From Caballeronia calidae (GTDB lineage Bacteria > Pseudomonadota > Gammaproteobacteria > Burkholderiales > Burkholderiaceae), in NCBI RefSeq assembly GCF_900044055.2, contig NZ_FCOX02000004.1, positions 239,143-303,142 of the forward strand: a stretch of 64,000 nt of DNA. Reading direction: 5' to 3'. Each line of letters opens with the position of its first letter. Position 1 is the stretch's first letter. Shown piece after piece: positions 23,776 through 32,172 of the stretch. A program made the position numbers and the translations under genes. The notes below the pieces were generated by a model that searched no databases, was not told the origin of the DNA, and worked only from the letters and a program-made list of their open reading frames with translations.

Positions 23776-24175
23776 AGCGCGTGAGCTTGATGGAAAAGAC
23801 TCACGCTGACCAACCCGTTTTGTTGCACCAGTCTTTGTTGCACATCGCTTTGATGCACAGTAGAATGCATTGCAACCCGATCACCGCGCTGCGACCTTGC
23901 GTGAAGAGACAGGCGGATGAGCCGCCAAAGAGCGGAAGCCTATTGACCAGTTGCATGGCCGAATAGGCAGCTACGCCGTGCTTCTTCCTCGTAGGGTTAT
24001 CAATTACCGGTCGACGCGGGTTTTCGTTTCGGCTAGACGGTAGCGACGGACCGAGCAACCGCGCGCCATGCCTCGCAGTGCAAACGCGTTCGTAGCGGTA
24101 GGCGCTTGGATGTCAGTGGGAGCCCGCGCGTGAGGACGATGCAGAGCGGAACCAGGCAGAGCGGAGAAATTGCAA
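23776..24175. other. Promoter region of the XRE gene and untranslated space
   Basis: The 400 bases hold the repeat array at 23820-23858 and the start region of the pseudogene at 24176. No further gene is supported; the minus-strand frame 24004-24405 and the short frame 23781-23966 have no recognisable content. Confidence 0.4.
23820..23858 (+). promoter_or_regulatory. Three direct repeats spaced 15 bp, probable operator
   Basis: TTGTTGCAC at 23820, TTGTTGCAC at 23835 and TTGATGCAC at 23850 are exactly 15 bases apart, each followed by a six-base spacer; a weaker ATGCATTGC follows at 23865. The array is about 45 to 85 bases upstream of the XRE start codon. Regular spacing implies cooperative binding on alternate faces of the helix. 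Confidence 0.6.
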
Positions 24176-24495
24176 GTGAATGCGGGTGAATTGATGAAGG
24201 CGTTGGAAGCAGTTGATCCTGAAGCGTCGTTGTTTTTCTGGAAGCGTACGCAGACGTAGACGAGTCGGACGAAATCCGGCACGTAATTACGCTTAGGGCT
24301 CCATGGACGGATGAAAAGGGCAGGTATTTCGGCGAGACCTACGACATCCTCTATCCCGGACAACCTCGAGCGGAAAGCGAAGACGGGCGGACTGGCGTCG
24401 TCCAAAGCGTAGAACGCGTGGTAGTACTATCAAATGGCGAGACGAATCTGAAGTATTTTGATGGTCCTTGGCCGCGCCCGTGGCGAGACGTCTGA
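24176..24495 (+). pseudogene. Frameshifted paralogue of the gene at 25372
   Basis: Starting at the GTG at 24176 the sequence encodes AGELMKALEAVDPEASLFF, and after one missing T in the run at 24233-24237 it continues in the +1 frame with LEAYADVDESDEIRHV and later VVVLSNGETNLKYF, ending at 24495. The intact gene at 25372 reads LFLETYADVAESDEISHV and VVVLSNGPTNLRYV. Both flank the HAD-like gene, so a tandem duplication followed by decay is likely. A sequencing error in the T run is the alternative. Confidence 0.75.
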
Positions 24496-24708
24496 GAGGT
24501 CAGAGGAAAGCTCTTGGCGTGGACACTTCAAGCACGCAGAAGCGTGACCTGAGGAAACTCTTTTAAATGTGAGGCGACATTCCACCTCATCGTCTGTTCG
24601 TGATACTAAACGGACCACCTCGAGGAAGAGTGCGGTGAGTTACGATGCCGGAAGGAAGAACTCGCCCGCTGATACTAGACCGCGATACTTCGGGATCGAG
24701 GAATTTTT

Positions 24709-25308
24709 ATGGTTTTGCTCTTCTTTTGCATTAGCGGCGTACTCGGCTCCCTCGGGAAGGCCCAACTGAGAAGCTCACGGCGAAGTGGGCGACAGCCTGG
24801 CAGGAACCTCGGTCCTGATGTGGATTTGCTCGCACAGACGCTTAAACGGTACCCGGGAGTTTTACTTGTAGTTGCCAACGACTGGCCGCTTGCGAGCAGT
24901 ATCGATGTCGTGCGGACAGAATTGACTCGACTGCGGCCGAGAGTAGCGGACGTACTAGACCGTGGCCGTCGAGAGAAGACAAGGGAGGAGGCTATTTTTG
25001 AGCATGCAGCCGAGAAGGACGCTGCGTTCGCGATACTTTCTTCGCCGGAATTCGCCTTCACGGCTCGTACAGTCAATGTTCGCGTGAACGTAACCGAGGA
25101 GACTGGCTTCGACAGTGAAGCCGCCGATAAACTCGAAGTGATGCTTAGCAGTTTTGGTGAGCAGGCAACGAGCTACATCACCCTGCAGGAATTTAGGCAA
25201 TCGACGTTCTACGAAAACCCAAGGCACCTGGGTAAAGATTTTACCTCACTTTACATTGGCTATAGCATCGCCTCTTTGATGGGCTTGCAAAAAAGGAGCG
25301 GAGCGTAA
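24709..25308 (+). CDS. HAD-like protein lacking the catalytic aspartates
   Basis: The 199-residue protein follows the outline of short HAD-superfamily proteins of accessory islands. LLFFCISGVLG at the N-terminus aligns with the usual hhhDhDGVL motif, but both Asp positions are Cys and Ser. VLLVVANDWPLASSIDVVRTEL aligns with motif II, and FAILSSPEFAF with the DD motif, again without Asp. It continues with an extra region of about 60 residues. It may be a non-catalytic scaffold or degraded. A GAGGA site sits seven bases before the ATG. Confidence 0.5.
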   Translation: MVLLFFCISGVLGSLGKAQLRSSRRSGRQPGRNLGPDVDLLAQTLKRYPGVLLVVANDWPLASSIDVVRTELTRLRPRVADVLDRGRREKTREEAIFEHAAEKDAAFAILSSPEFAFTARTVNVRVNVTEETGFDSEAADKLEVMLSSFGEQATSYITLQEFRQSTFYENPRHLGKDFTSLYIGYSIASLMGLQKRSGA

Positions 25309-25371
25309 GAGCTTTCTCATGCGCTTTAAGCAACCGAGCAAGCGCGATGTTCATCTCTTCACGGAATTGCG

Positions 25372-25683
25372 ATGAGAGTTCACGAACTTATCGAGGCACT
25401 GAAGGCAGCCCACCCGGACAGCGTCGTGCTATTCCTTGAGACCTACGCCGACGTCGCTGAGTCCGATGAGATTTCACATGTGCACATCCCGGAAAAATCC
25501 TGGCTGCATGAAACGGGCTTTAATTTCGGACAACGATATGAACTTCGCCTCCCGATAGCGGAGCGAGGCGACGTCGAACTCGAACGCACGGATGTCGTTC
25601 AGCGATTCGAACTGGTTGTCGTGCTCTCGAATGGACCCACGAATCTTCGTTACGTTTGTCGACCAGTTATCCTAACGGATTGA
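25372..25683 (+). CDS. Hypothetical protein, intact copy of the 24176 paralogue
   Basis: The 103-residue protein begins MRVHELIEALKAAHPDSVVL and has an acidic centre and a C-terminal strand VVVLSNGPTNLRYV. The pattern of a helix followed by D-S-V-V-L-F resembles the small hypothetical proteins found in Burkholderia islands. Its duplicate at 24176 shows which parts are conserved: the LEAYADV-type loop, the aromatic/acid stretch and the VVVLSNG strand. Function is unknown. Confidence 0.6.
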   Translation: MRVHELIEALKAAHPDSVVLFLETYADVAESDEISHVHIPEKSWLHETGFNFGQRYELRLPIAERGDVELERTDVVQRFELVVVLSNGPTNLRYVCRPVILTD

Positions 25684-25725
25684 AGCGAAGAACGTGCCTT
25701 TCCGAACTCGACATGCGAGGGAGCA

Positions 25726-26793
25726 ATGACCACGGCGACCGAACGAGCAGGCGCCCTCATCAGAGCGCGCGAGCTATTGTTGGCGTTGACTGACCTACGC
25801 CAGCCAGTCAACGTAGTGGAACTTCGACTGAGTGCTGCCAGGTTGCTGCGGCACTATCCAGACGCCGGGACAGTAGAACTGATTGCCGAACAGACACAAT
25901 GGTTGGAGGTGAAGCGTGAAGGATTCGAGACCAATAGGCTTCTTACAAGAGAGGTTTCGTTACCACCGCTGCCGCCATCGGTACCCGACGGACCAATGCA
26001 GAACGAATCGTTCTTCGAGGACTTCCGTCAACGAGAGCTCGAGAGCCTGCGAGAAAAGGTTGAAACCGGCGAGCTTGTCCCAGCCGATGAGTTTCGGCGG
26101 CGCCTCAAGCTTTCGCAAGAGGCCCTTCGCGACTTGCTTGTCGATGGCTCGGTCTTCGCTATTGACGTCGATGGCATACCGTATTTTCCCTCGCTTCTTG
26201 CTGACGGGGCCTACAACAAAGCGCGGCTGTTCTCGATATGCAGAATCATCTGGCCCGAGCATCCGACATCTCGGCTGCATTACCTTACGTCCGGCCGGGG
26301 GAATCTTGGCGGCTTAACGCCGCTGGAATGCCTGAGTGATATAAAGCGGTTTCGCATGTTGGAGAGAGCGGCTTGGGCCGAAACAGTGGACTCGTACCGA
26401 ACATCCATTGTTGCGTATGCCGGACTGCATGATGCGCAACCAACAAATGTTCCGCCGTCGTACTCGGTCGCAGAAGACCTCGATCGGAGGCGCGACTTCT
26501 GGGCCAAGGGATCGGCGGCCTTGAAACACCATGGATTTACAGGGGTGTTTGAGCCATACGAGCAACTGCGCGAAGCGACCGTTTTCATCTCGCAGATAAG
26601 GGCAGGCTCGACGACGCCAGACGAAGGAGCGAAGCTGAGCTTCTCAATTGACGGCGATTTTGCGAGCGTGCACGTCGAACGATTTGTGTCCAATAAAAGC
26701 CACTATCTCCGAGTTCGTCTGGAAGGAGGGGAAAACGTTGAAGACGCGATGCGGGCGATTTTTCGAGAGTTGTGGAATCGCGGGGCAAATTGA
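25726..26793 (+). CDS. BPSL0761-like N-terminus fused to a DNA-binding-like module
   Basis: The 355-residue protein has an N-terminal region (residues 1-60, ERAGALIRARELLLALTDL then AARLLRHYP) that resembles BPSL0761-type small proteins of Burkholderia. Residues 105-215 contain a winged or HTH-like stretch (FRRRLKLSQEALRDLLVDG, then DVDGIPYFPSL and LGGLTPLECLSD) similar to the antitoxin-like Xre/MbcA proteins. The C-terminal part is beta-rich with a final helix (RAIFRELWNRG). GAGGGAG precedes the ATG. It might be an antitoxin or regulator, but no partner is evident. Confidence 0.5.
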   Translation: MTTATERAGALIRARELLLALTDLRQPVNVVELRLSAARLLRHYPDAGTVELIAEQTQWLEVKREGFETNRLLTREVSLPPLPPSVPDGPMQNESFFEDFRQRELESLREKVETGELVPADEFRRRLKLSQEALRDLLVDGSVFAIDVDGIPYFPSLLADGAYNKARLFSICRIIWPEHPTSRLHYLTSGRGNLGGLTPLECLSDIKRFRMLERAAWAETVDSYRTSIVAYAGLHDAQPTNVPPSYSVAEDLDRRRDFWAKGSAALKHHGFTGVFEPYEQLREATVFISQIRAGSTTPDEGAKLSFSIDGDFASVHVERFVSNKSHYLRVRLEGGENVEDAMRAIFRELWNRGAN

Positions 26794-26880
26794 TGCATCA
26801 CCCAACTCGTCGAAACCAGCCAAATGGTGCTGAACGAAAGGCTGCTGACCCTTCATCCACGAGATAAACCGCAAGAGGAC

Positions 26881-27345
26881 ATGATGGAAGGAGATTTCGG
26901 CGGCCTGCACATCGCCTGGGAAGCTCAAGCGCACTCTGGCAAGCGATGGAACTTTGACGACGACTTGGCGGAACCTCTTACTACGTCACGCGGCATGTTT
27001 AGCGCGGATATGCAACGGATCTACCCGTCGCTAGGTCGCTGCCTGCTCGCTGGAATGCTCGCAAATCTCAGCGCTCTCGCTCGCGCGTACTATCCGGCGG
27101 AGCCTAGGGCGAGCGCGGAGTCAATCATGACGGTGTTCGTTTACCGGCTCACCCACCCGGAACGTGAGGACAAAGAGTTTGCCGCGCGCGCGCACATCGA
27201 ATGTCGGGGCAGTCGCGCGTCTGCGTCGATATTCATGGCCGAAGAAAAATTCGCGTTCATCGACTCGGTGCATTGCGAGATATCGGATGGCGTCTGGGAT
27301 ATCGTTCTGAGAATATTGCGGGAGTTGTTTTCCAGCTCCCGTTGA
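26881..27345 (+). CDS. Hypothetical protein with a truncated paralogue at 30503
   Basis: The protein is 154 residues from the ATG at 26881; an alternative ATG at 26824 would add 19 residues. AAGAGG before 26881 favours the shorter form. It has a helical centre with LGRCLLAGMLANLSALARAYYP and a C-terminal alpha/beta domain: ASIFMAEEKFAFIDSVHCE followed by DGVWDIVLRILRELF. The same C-terminal unit occurs in the remnant at 30503-30679. No known family is recognised. Confidence 0.55.
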   Translation: MMEGDFGGLHIAWEAQAHSGKRWNFDDDLAEPLTTSRGMFSADMQRIYPSLGRCLLAGMLANLSALARAYYPAEPRASAESIMTVFVYRLTHPEREDKEFAARAHIECRGSRASASIFMAEEKFAFIDSVHCEISDGVWDIVLRILRELFSSSR

Positions 27346-27456
27346 CAACCTGAGATGCGGTTAGCAGTGCAGCACCAAAGTGGGCCCTCGCATGGGCACG
27401 TCGTGCTGATATTCGGGTCGAGTTGAGGGTGCGGTAAATAGTGAAGGAGTTCGACT

Positions 27457-27657
27457 ATGTCTCGTAGGCCATTCGTGGTGCAGGTTCAGGAAGGCCACCC
27501 AGTCGACACGCTGACGCTTTGCCTGATTGTTGACCGCATGAGCATCGGACAGTATGCGAGGGTCGGCAAACTTTTCGGCGCGGAAATCGGCCCAAATCTG
27601 GAAGACGACGAGCCGATAAATCTTGATGACATGCCGCTATTCGACCACGGCCAATAA
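27457..27657 (+). CDS. Small hypothetical protein, 66 residues
   Basis: The small acidic protein begins MSRRPFVVQVQEGHPVDTLT and ends in Asp/Glu-rich DDEPINLDDMPLFDHGQ. An AAGGAG site lies eight bases upstream of the ATG, which supports expression. It has no membrane segment or recognised motif. It lies between the unknown gene at 26881 and the frameshifted antitoxin-like gene. Confidence 0.5.
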   Translation: MSRRPFVVQVQEGHPVDTLTLCLIVDRMSIGQYARVGKLFGAEIGPNLEDDEPINLDDMPLFDHGQ

Positions 27658-27715
27658 CAGACGCGAGCACTCACCCGACAGTCATCATCAATAGGCCAAG
27701 ACGCGGGAGGAAATC

Positions 27716-27980
27716 ATGCTGACTACTATTGTAGAAGCCGCGCTGAGACTGGGCGTCGGCCGACCGTACACTTCTTTGCTTGCAGATGCCTGTCACCTCG
27801 GTGAAGCTGTCATGCAAGGCGACCAACGATGTCTGCATGCGTCTGCCGTTTGAGACATACATTGCTGAGCGCGAGAAGCGGCACGAAGACGCGATGTCTC
27901 CACGCGAAGCTGGAATAGCCCTTGGGTTATACGACCATTCGGACGGGTGCTTCCGCGAGCGAATCAGAGGCAGACCATGA
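27716..27980 (+). pseudogene. Frameshifted antitoxin-type HTH protein
   Basis: From ATG 27716 (GGGAGG site) the frame encodes EAALRLGVGRPYTSLLADA and LGEAVMQG, then meets a stop after ASAV. One extra T in the run at 27850-27852 explains this: in the +1 frame the protein continues TYIAEREKRHEDAMSPREAG and ALGLYDHSD to 27980. The whole matches the excisionase-like HTH proteins with a C-terminal GLYD motif that work as antitoxins, such as the related gene at 29958. Its stop overlaps the next gene by four bases. A sequencing error could also explain it. Confidence 0.75.
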
Positions 27981-28237
27981 ACGAACTTCCCGGGCTGGAT
28001 ATTTCAGTTAGATTGAGGCTTCGGTTCTATTTGGGCGATGCGATCCGCGAAGTTGTCCTGTCTGGTTCCAGGTTTGACGAGGCCGTCAAACATGTTGTGG
28101 TTCCCGACGGCGATGCCGCTGTGTTCAAGCGTCTATTGAGGTCAGAGCTCCAGACGCTGCACGTATACAACTGCGCCCGGTTTCGTCTTCCGATGGATAA
28201 GGTCCAGGCGTGGATTGAGAAGGGGCGCCCCCAATAG
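27977..28237 (+). CDS. Small protein coupled to the antitoxin-like pseudogene
   Basis: The 86-residue product starts with an ATGA overlap with the antitoxin-like frame, so the two were one translational unit. It contains LRLRFYLGDAIREVVLSG and a basic C-terminal helix with ELQTLHVYNCARFRLP and VQAWIEKGRPQ. In such operons the second gene is often a PIN-domain toxin, but here no acidic triad is seen. It may be a different kind of toxin or accessory factor. Confidence 0.55.
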   Translation: MNELPGLDISVRLRLRFYLGDAIREVVLSGSRFDEAVKHVVVPDGDAAVFKRLLRSELQTLHVYNCARFRLPMDKVQAWIEKGRPQ

Positions 28238-28441
28238 CATCTCGCGCGTTGTCGTAGCCGTGCATTCGCTCGAACTCGTTAAGTTTCGGCGAGACTTGCG
28301 AATCTATAAGCCCCTTCGCACGAGAGTCGGAATCCTGCATGGGAAGCCGCTTGATGGATGCGGATGCACACGGTCGAAGGCTGAGTTCGCGTCTCGCGTT
28401 CGGATGCCAGCGTGCAGATCTCTGGAAAAGACGAATAGCTC

Positions 28442-29761
28442 ATGCCCGTCCTTGACATCTATTGCAACACCAAATTGGTTGGGACGCTCACGGAAGAGGC
28501 AGAAGGCGGCATTTTCACTTATTTGCCAGGTACGCCGACGGCCGACGTCGTCTCGCTTCGCATGCCGGTACGACACGACTCGTACACGTGGCCCGGGGGC
28601 ATCATGCCGTTGTTTCAGATGAATCTGCCGGAAGGCATCAAAAAGGAGATCATTCGACAAAAACTCGGACCTCACGCGGAAGTGAGCGATATTGGCCTTC
28701 TCGCCCTTACCGGTGCGAACACCATCGGCCGAGTGAGAGCAATCCCCCATGGGGCTGCGCTTGACGTCGCACGGTCTAGTTTCGAAATGGCGACGGTTCT
28801 CGCGAGCCCGGATTCCAGAGAGAACCTGCTCAAGCACCTTGAGGCGGGGATTACCGAGGGCGTTTCTGGTGTAATGCCCAAAATACTTGCTTCCGTGAGG
28901 GAGGACGCAACCGTTGGGACGGGCGAGTACATTTTGAAGACCGGTCCTGCTAACTTGCCAGGGCTCAGCATCAACGAGTATCTTTGCCTGGAGGTAGCGA
29001 GAAACACGGACCTTGAGGTGCCAGAAACGCGCCTTTCAGGGGACGGTCAGGTGCTCGCCGTACGGCGTTTCGACATCGTGATGGATGGAACGCGCCTAGG
29101 GGTCGAGGACTTTTGCGCCTTGAAAAACTTAGATCCCTTGCGCAAATATCAGGGCACCGTCGAGGACTTGGCGAAAATCTGTAACCAGTACGTCGGCTTG
29201 AAATACAACGATGAGAGTAAGCGGAAGCTCTTCTTGCTCTTGTTGCTGAATTACGCGTTGCGGAACGCTGATGCGCACCTGAAAAACTTCGCGCTGACGT
29301 ATAGGAACGGGCGAGACGCGCGGTTGGCTCCCGTATACGACATCGTGACGGTCACCGCGTACCCGCGTTATCGGGACGACACGCCCGCGTTGCCGCTCAA
29401 AGGCAAAAAAGTATGGTGCGCTGGTCGAGCGCTGTTTGAATACGGCGGCGTCCGATTGAGTCTATCGGCCAGTGAGATGACAGCAGCACTCGAACAGGTC
29501 GAAAGTGCGGTGCTGAAGGTGCTTCCGCTGGTCCGGGAACATGCGGACCGATATGCCGAGTTCAGGGAGGTCGGCCAGCGAATGCTAGACGCTTGGGTGC
29601 AAGGCGTCGAGGACATCAAGCCTGATGCGAAACCGAGAAAAGGCAACGCTGTGCCTTTGCAAGAGCAAGGGGCGCCGTCCCGTCCGCGTCCGGGTAAAAG
29701 ACGAAAAACCGTTAATCCCTACGTCGCTTCGGACGGACCGTTCGGGCACAAAGCTCGATAG
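28442..29761 (+). CDS. hipA: HipA-like serine/threonine kinase toxin
   Basis: The 439-residue protein matches the HipA family in full. The Gly-rich loop is VSGVMPK (Ser142 being the autophosphorylation-type Ser), the substrate loop is SINEYLCLEVAR, the catalytic motif NADAHLKNFAL contains Asp278, and the magnesium-binding Asp300 is in PVYDIVTV. HipA phosphorylates glutamyl-tRNA synthetase in E. coli and induces persistence. No HipB antitoxin lies immediately upstream; the nearest is the HipB-like gene at 32618. The C-terminus carries an extra basic tail of about 45 residues. Confidence 0.9.
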   Translation: MPVLDIYCNTKLVGTLTEEAEGGIFTYLPGTPTADVVSLRMPVRHDSYTWPGGIMPLFQMNLPEGIKKEIIRQKLGPHAEVSDIGLLALTGANTIGRVRAIPHGAALDVARSSFEMATVLASPDSRENLLKHLEAGITEGVSGVMPKILASVREDATVGTGEYILKTGPANLPGLSINEYLCLEVARNTDLEVPETRLSGDGQVLAVRRFDIVMDGTRLGVEDFCALKNLDPLRKYQGTVEDLAKICNQYVGLKYNDESKRKLFLLLLLNYALRNADAHLKNFALTYRNGRDARLAPVYDIVTVTAYPRYRDDTPALPLKGKKVWCAGRALFEYGGVRLSLSASEMTAALEQVESAVLKVLPLVREHADRYAEFREVGQRMLDAWVQGVEDIKPDAKPRKGNAVPLQEQGAPSRPRPGKRRKTVNPYVASDGPFGHKAR

Positions 29762-29957
29762 CTGAGCGCGGCGCTTTCGGTCCCCGTGCCGACGTCGGGC
29801 GGGCGCTCCGTATATATCGATACTGCAGCAGTTTCCGACCGAGTCTTGGTGCGTTAGCTGCCATGGAACTGAATGTCGTGAAGAGTGGCTACGAAGTGAC
29901 TCGCCGACTAGCGCGGTACTACGCTGGAACTTGCTGCCCTCGTGGACTAGAACCGGA

Positions 29958-30248
29958 ATGAAGACTTCACCCTTTGACCTACTGTCGGCCCTGGAGCTGG
30001 CAGAATTGCTATTCGTGTCCCCTCGCTACGCGCGCAGGCTTATGCAGCGGCATATCCTTCGACCCGTGACCGTCATTCGTGGTCGGAAGTTCGTGAACCG
30101 GCAGAAGGCGGAAGCATACCGTCGAAAGATGAAGCGCAGGCAGCACGCCGCATTGGGACGGATGATAGCGGCCAGTGACCGTGCGGGACTATATGACATG
30201 GATGGGCACCCAGAACATTGTCGATTTTTGACGTGGCCGGCTCTCTGA
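29958..30248 (+). CDS. Excisionase-type HTH protein (antitoxin-like)
   Basis: The 96-residue protein (ATG 29958) contains an HTH (SALELAELLFVSPRYARRLM) followed by a basic stretch RKFVNRQKAEAYRRKMKRR and a C-terminal AGLYDMDG motif. This is the family of the pseudogene at 27716. Such proteins are known as antitoxins or DNA-binding regulators beside PIN-domain toxins, but the following bases code for no toxin here. The GLYD motif at its end is typical. Confidence 0.65.
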   Translation: MKTSPFDLLSALELAELLFVSPRYARRLMQRHILRPVTVIRGRKFVNRQKAEAYRRKMKRRQHAALGRMIAASDRAGLYDMDGHPEHCRFLTWPAL

Positions 30249-30502
30249 AGCCCCAAAAGCGCGTCGACATTGAGGACATGAACCCTTGGAAAAGCTGACA
30301 GCGCGCACGACGGTCGAGAGCCCTTTGTATGCCGGATTAGAGCAGTCGCGGGTGGGTTTACTGTCGGTTTCCTTCCGCTGCGCGCATCATTGCCAAAAGA
30401 TTGCTGATTGCTGTGGACGAGATTGAAGCTGAGGATCATGACGAACATCATAACTGTTCGCTCGTCCGAATTGATGGGTCATAAGTTCGTTCGGGCGCTG
30501 GG

Positions 30503-30679
30503 ATGACTGGCTCGCATTCGCATTTCCTATCAGAAATGCGGCCTCTTTCTTCGGCGTCGATTTTCACCGTTGACGAGGAGAACTTCTTCGTCGACACAGT
30601 TCAGTATGGCACCGAGGACGGCGTCTGGGAAGTCGCGCTGAGGCTTTTGCGCGAATTGTCCCTCCGCCCCGGTCCTTGA
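30503..30679 (+). pseudogene. 3' remnant of a paralogue of the gene at 26881
   Basis: The frame encodes SSASIFTVDEENFFVDTVQY followed by GTEDGVWEVALRLLRELSL, which closely follows the C-terminus of the protein at 26881 (ASIFMAEEKFAFIDSVHCE and DGVWDIVLRILRELF). The N-terminal two thirds are missing, replaced by unrelated sequence. Together with the pair 24176/25372 it shows that this island has been partly duplicated and eroded. Confidence 0.65.
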
Positions 30680-30798
30680 TTGCGATGTAAGGCAGCCCGC
30701 GAACGAGCGGGTGCATGACGTGTGAGAGCGGGTGTGCAAGCACTCTGCCCGGACTATCATTCACCAGCCCGTTGAGTCGAACTAACGTAAACTCGTCG

Positions 30799-32172
30799 TC
30801 ACGCGGTTTCGACAGGGACGCTGGCTCTAACGTGACGCTTAAATAGCGCGTCGCCGATACGGGTGACTAAACCCACCACCAAGGCGTTCCCCGTTAGGAA
30901 TGCGCGTGCCGTGTCAGATACTCCAGGATGAGCAGTGAAGCCCCGAGGGAATCCGCAAAGTTCTTCCAGCTCCTCTGGAAGGAGTCGGCGCAGTCTTCCG
31001 CTCCCGCATGCGACCACGTGCTTCGTACGGGTGGGTGTTGCACCGCCTTCAGACGTGATGATAGTGCGCGCCGGAGCGCCAAGCCGGTCGGGAAAGGGCA
31101 TTTGTCCTTCGGCATACTCATAGGCGAAGCCATCTTTCTGTCGTGGCACGCGTTTGGCGGCTTTCGCCGCTTCCCACCGAGGCTCCGAGTCGCTAGGTAC
31201 AAGGAACTGCTCGGGCACGCCAACTGTCTTGCGTACCACATCCCCAAGGGTCATCGGCGCCGAATTGCCCGTGAATGGTCGGTAATCCGAAATTGCCGTC
31301 ACGCGAGTTTTCGCGGTCCAAACTTGACCGTCGAGCATCAAGCCGCTGTTGCAAAACCTGGACTTGCCATTCGAAAGCGCTCGATATGCAATTTGCGTCG
31401 CAAGTGGTTCATCGGAGACGGAGAGAGCGGGCAGACTTGCGTCCAATGGTTGAACGAGAACGCTCGGAAATGCAGTTTGCAGAACTCCGTCGCGATGCCA
31501 CGCGATTCCCTCACGCTCCAGTGCTCGCTTCATCATTTCATACAATGGTGTCGAGCGATGGTAGCCGAGCAGGAAGACACGCCGGCGCTTTTGAGGGAAT
31601 CCGAAATCCGCTGCGTTCACGATTCGCCATTCGACTGCGTATCCGAGACCATTGAGCGTGCTTAGAACGGTGGCGAAATCGCTACCACGACACTTCGCAG
31701 GCGAGGCGATGAGTCGGTCGACGTTCTCTAGAATGATGTAGGGGATTGGCGCACCGTCGTCTAGCCGCTGTCCCAGTAGTTGCGCAATCGACCACCAGAG
31801 AGCCCCTTTTGTACCCGCTAGCCCTTTCGAAAGAGCGAGCGGTTTAGCGACAGAATAGTCTTGGCATGGGAATCCGCCCACTAGCACGTCCGGGGCTGCG
31901 TCTCGAACTGCTTGTTGACCTTCGGCGGAAGCTAACACAGAAAAAATGTCCCGGTTGATATGGTTTTCTCCGCCCCAGCGCGCGACGTATACGTCGGAGG
32001 CATCCTGCTTTTTCTTTGCTGGTTCAAACTGGTTGCTCAGTACGACCTTGTACGGTTGACCGTGGACTCGGTCCAGCCCGAGGCGGAATCCGCCTACTCC
32101 TGCGAAAAGTTCCAATACCTTAAGTTGCTTAGAGAGAACGACGGATGAATCTTTGAATTCCTTGTTGGACAC
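30799..32172 (-). CDS. Cytosine-C5 DNA methyltransferase, apparently solitary
   Basis: The 457-residue enzyme has the ordered motifs of the Dcm/HhaI family: FAGVGGF (I, residues 23-29), GGFPCQDYS with catalytic Cys103 (IV), ILENVDR (VI, about 147-153), QKRRRVF (VIII) and GNALVVGLV (X) near residue 430. It transfers a methyl group from S-adenosylmethionine to a cytosine. The target-recognition region between motifs VIII and X is of normal size (about 220 residues). No restriction endonuclease gene stands next to it. It points away from the HipB-like gene. Confidence 0.9.
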   Translation of the reverse strand: MSNKEFKDSSVVLSKQLKVLELFAGVGGFRLGLDRVHGQPYKVVLSNQFEPAKKKQDASDVYVARWGGENHINRDIFSVLASAEGQQAVRDAAPDVLVGGFPCQDYSVAKPLALSKGLAGTKGALWWSIAQLLGQRLDDGAPIPYIILENVDRLIASPAKCRGSDFATVLSTLNGLGYAVEWRIVNAADFGFPQKRRRVFLLGYHRSTPLYEMMKRALEREGIAWHRDGVLQTAFPSVLVQPLDASLPALSVSDEPLATQIAYRALSNGKSRFCNSGLMLDGQVWTAKTRVTAISDYRPFTGNSAPMTLGDVVRKTVGVPEQFLVPSDSEPRWEAAKAAKRVPRQKDGFAYEYAEGQMPFPDRLGAPARTIITSEGGATPTRTKHVVACGSGRLRRLLPEELEELCGFPRGFTAHPGVSDTARAFLTGNALVVGLVTRIGDALFKRHVRASVPVETA

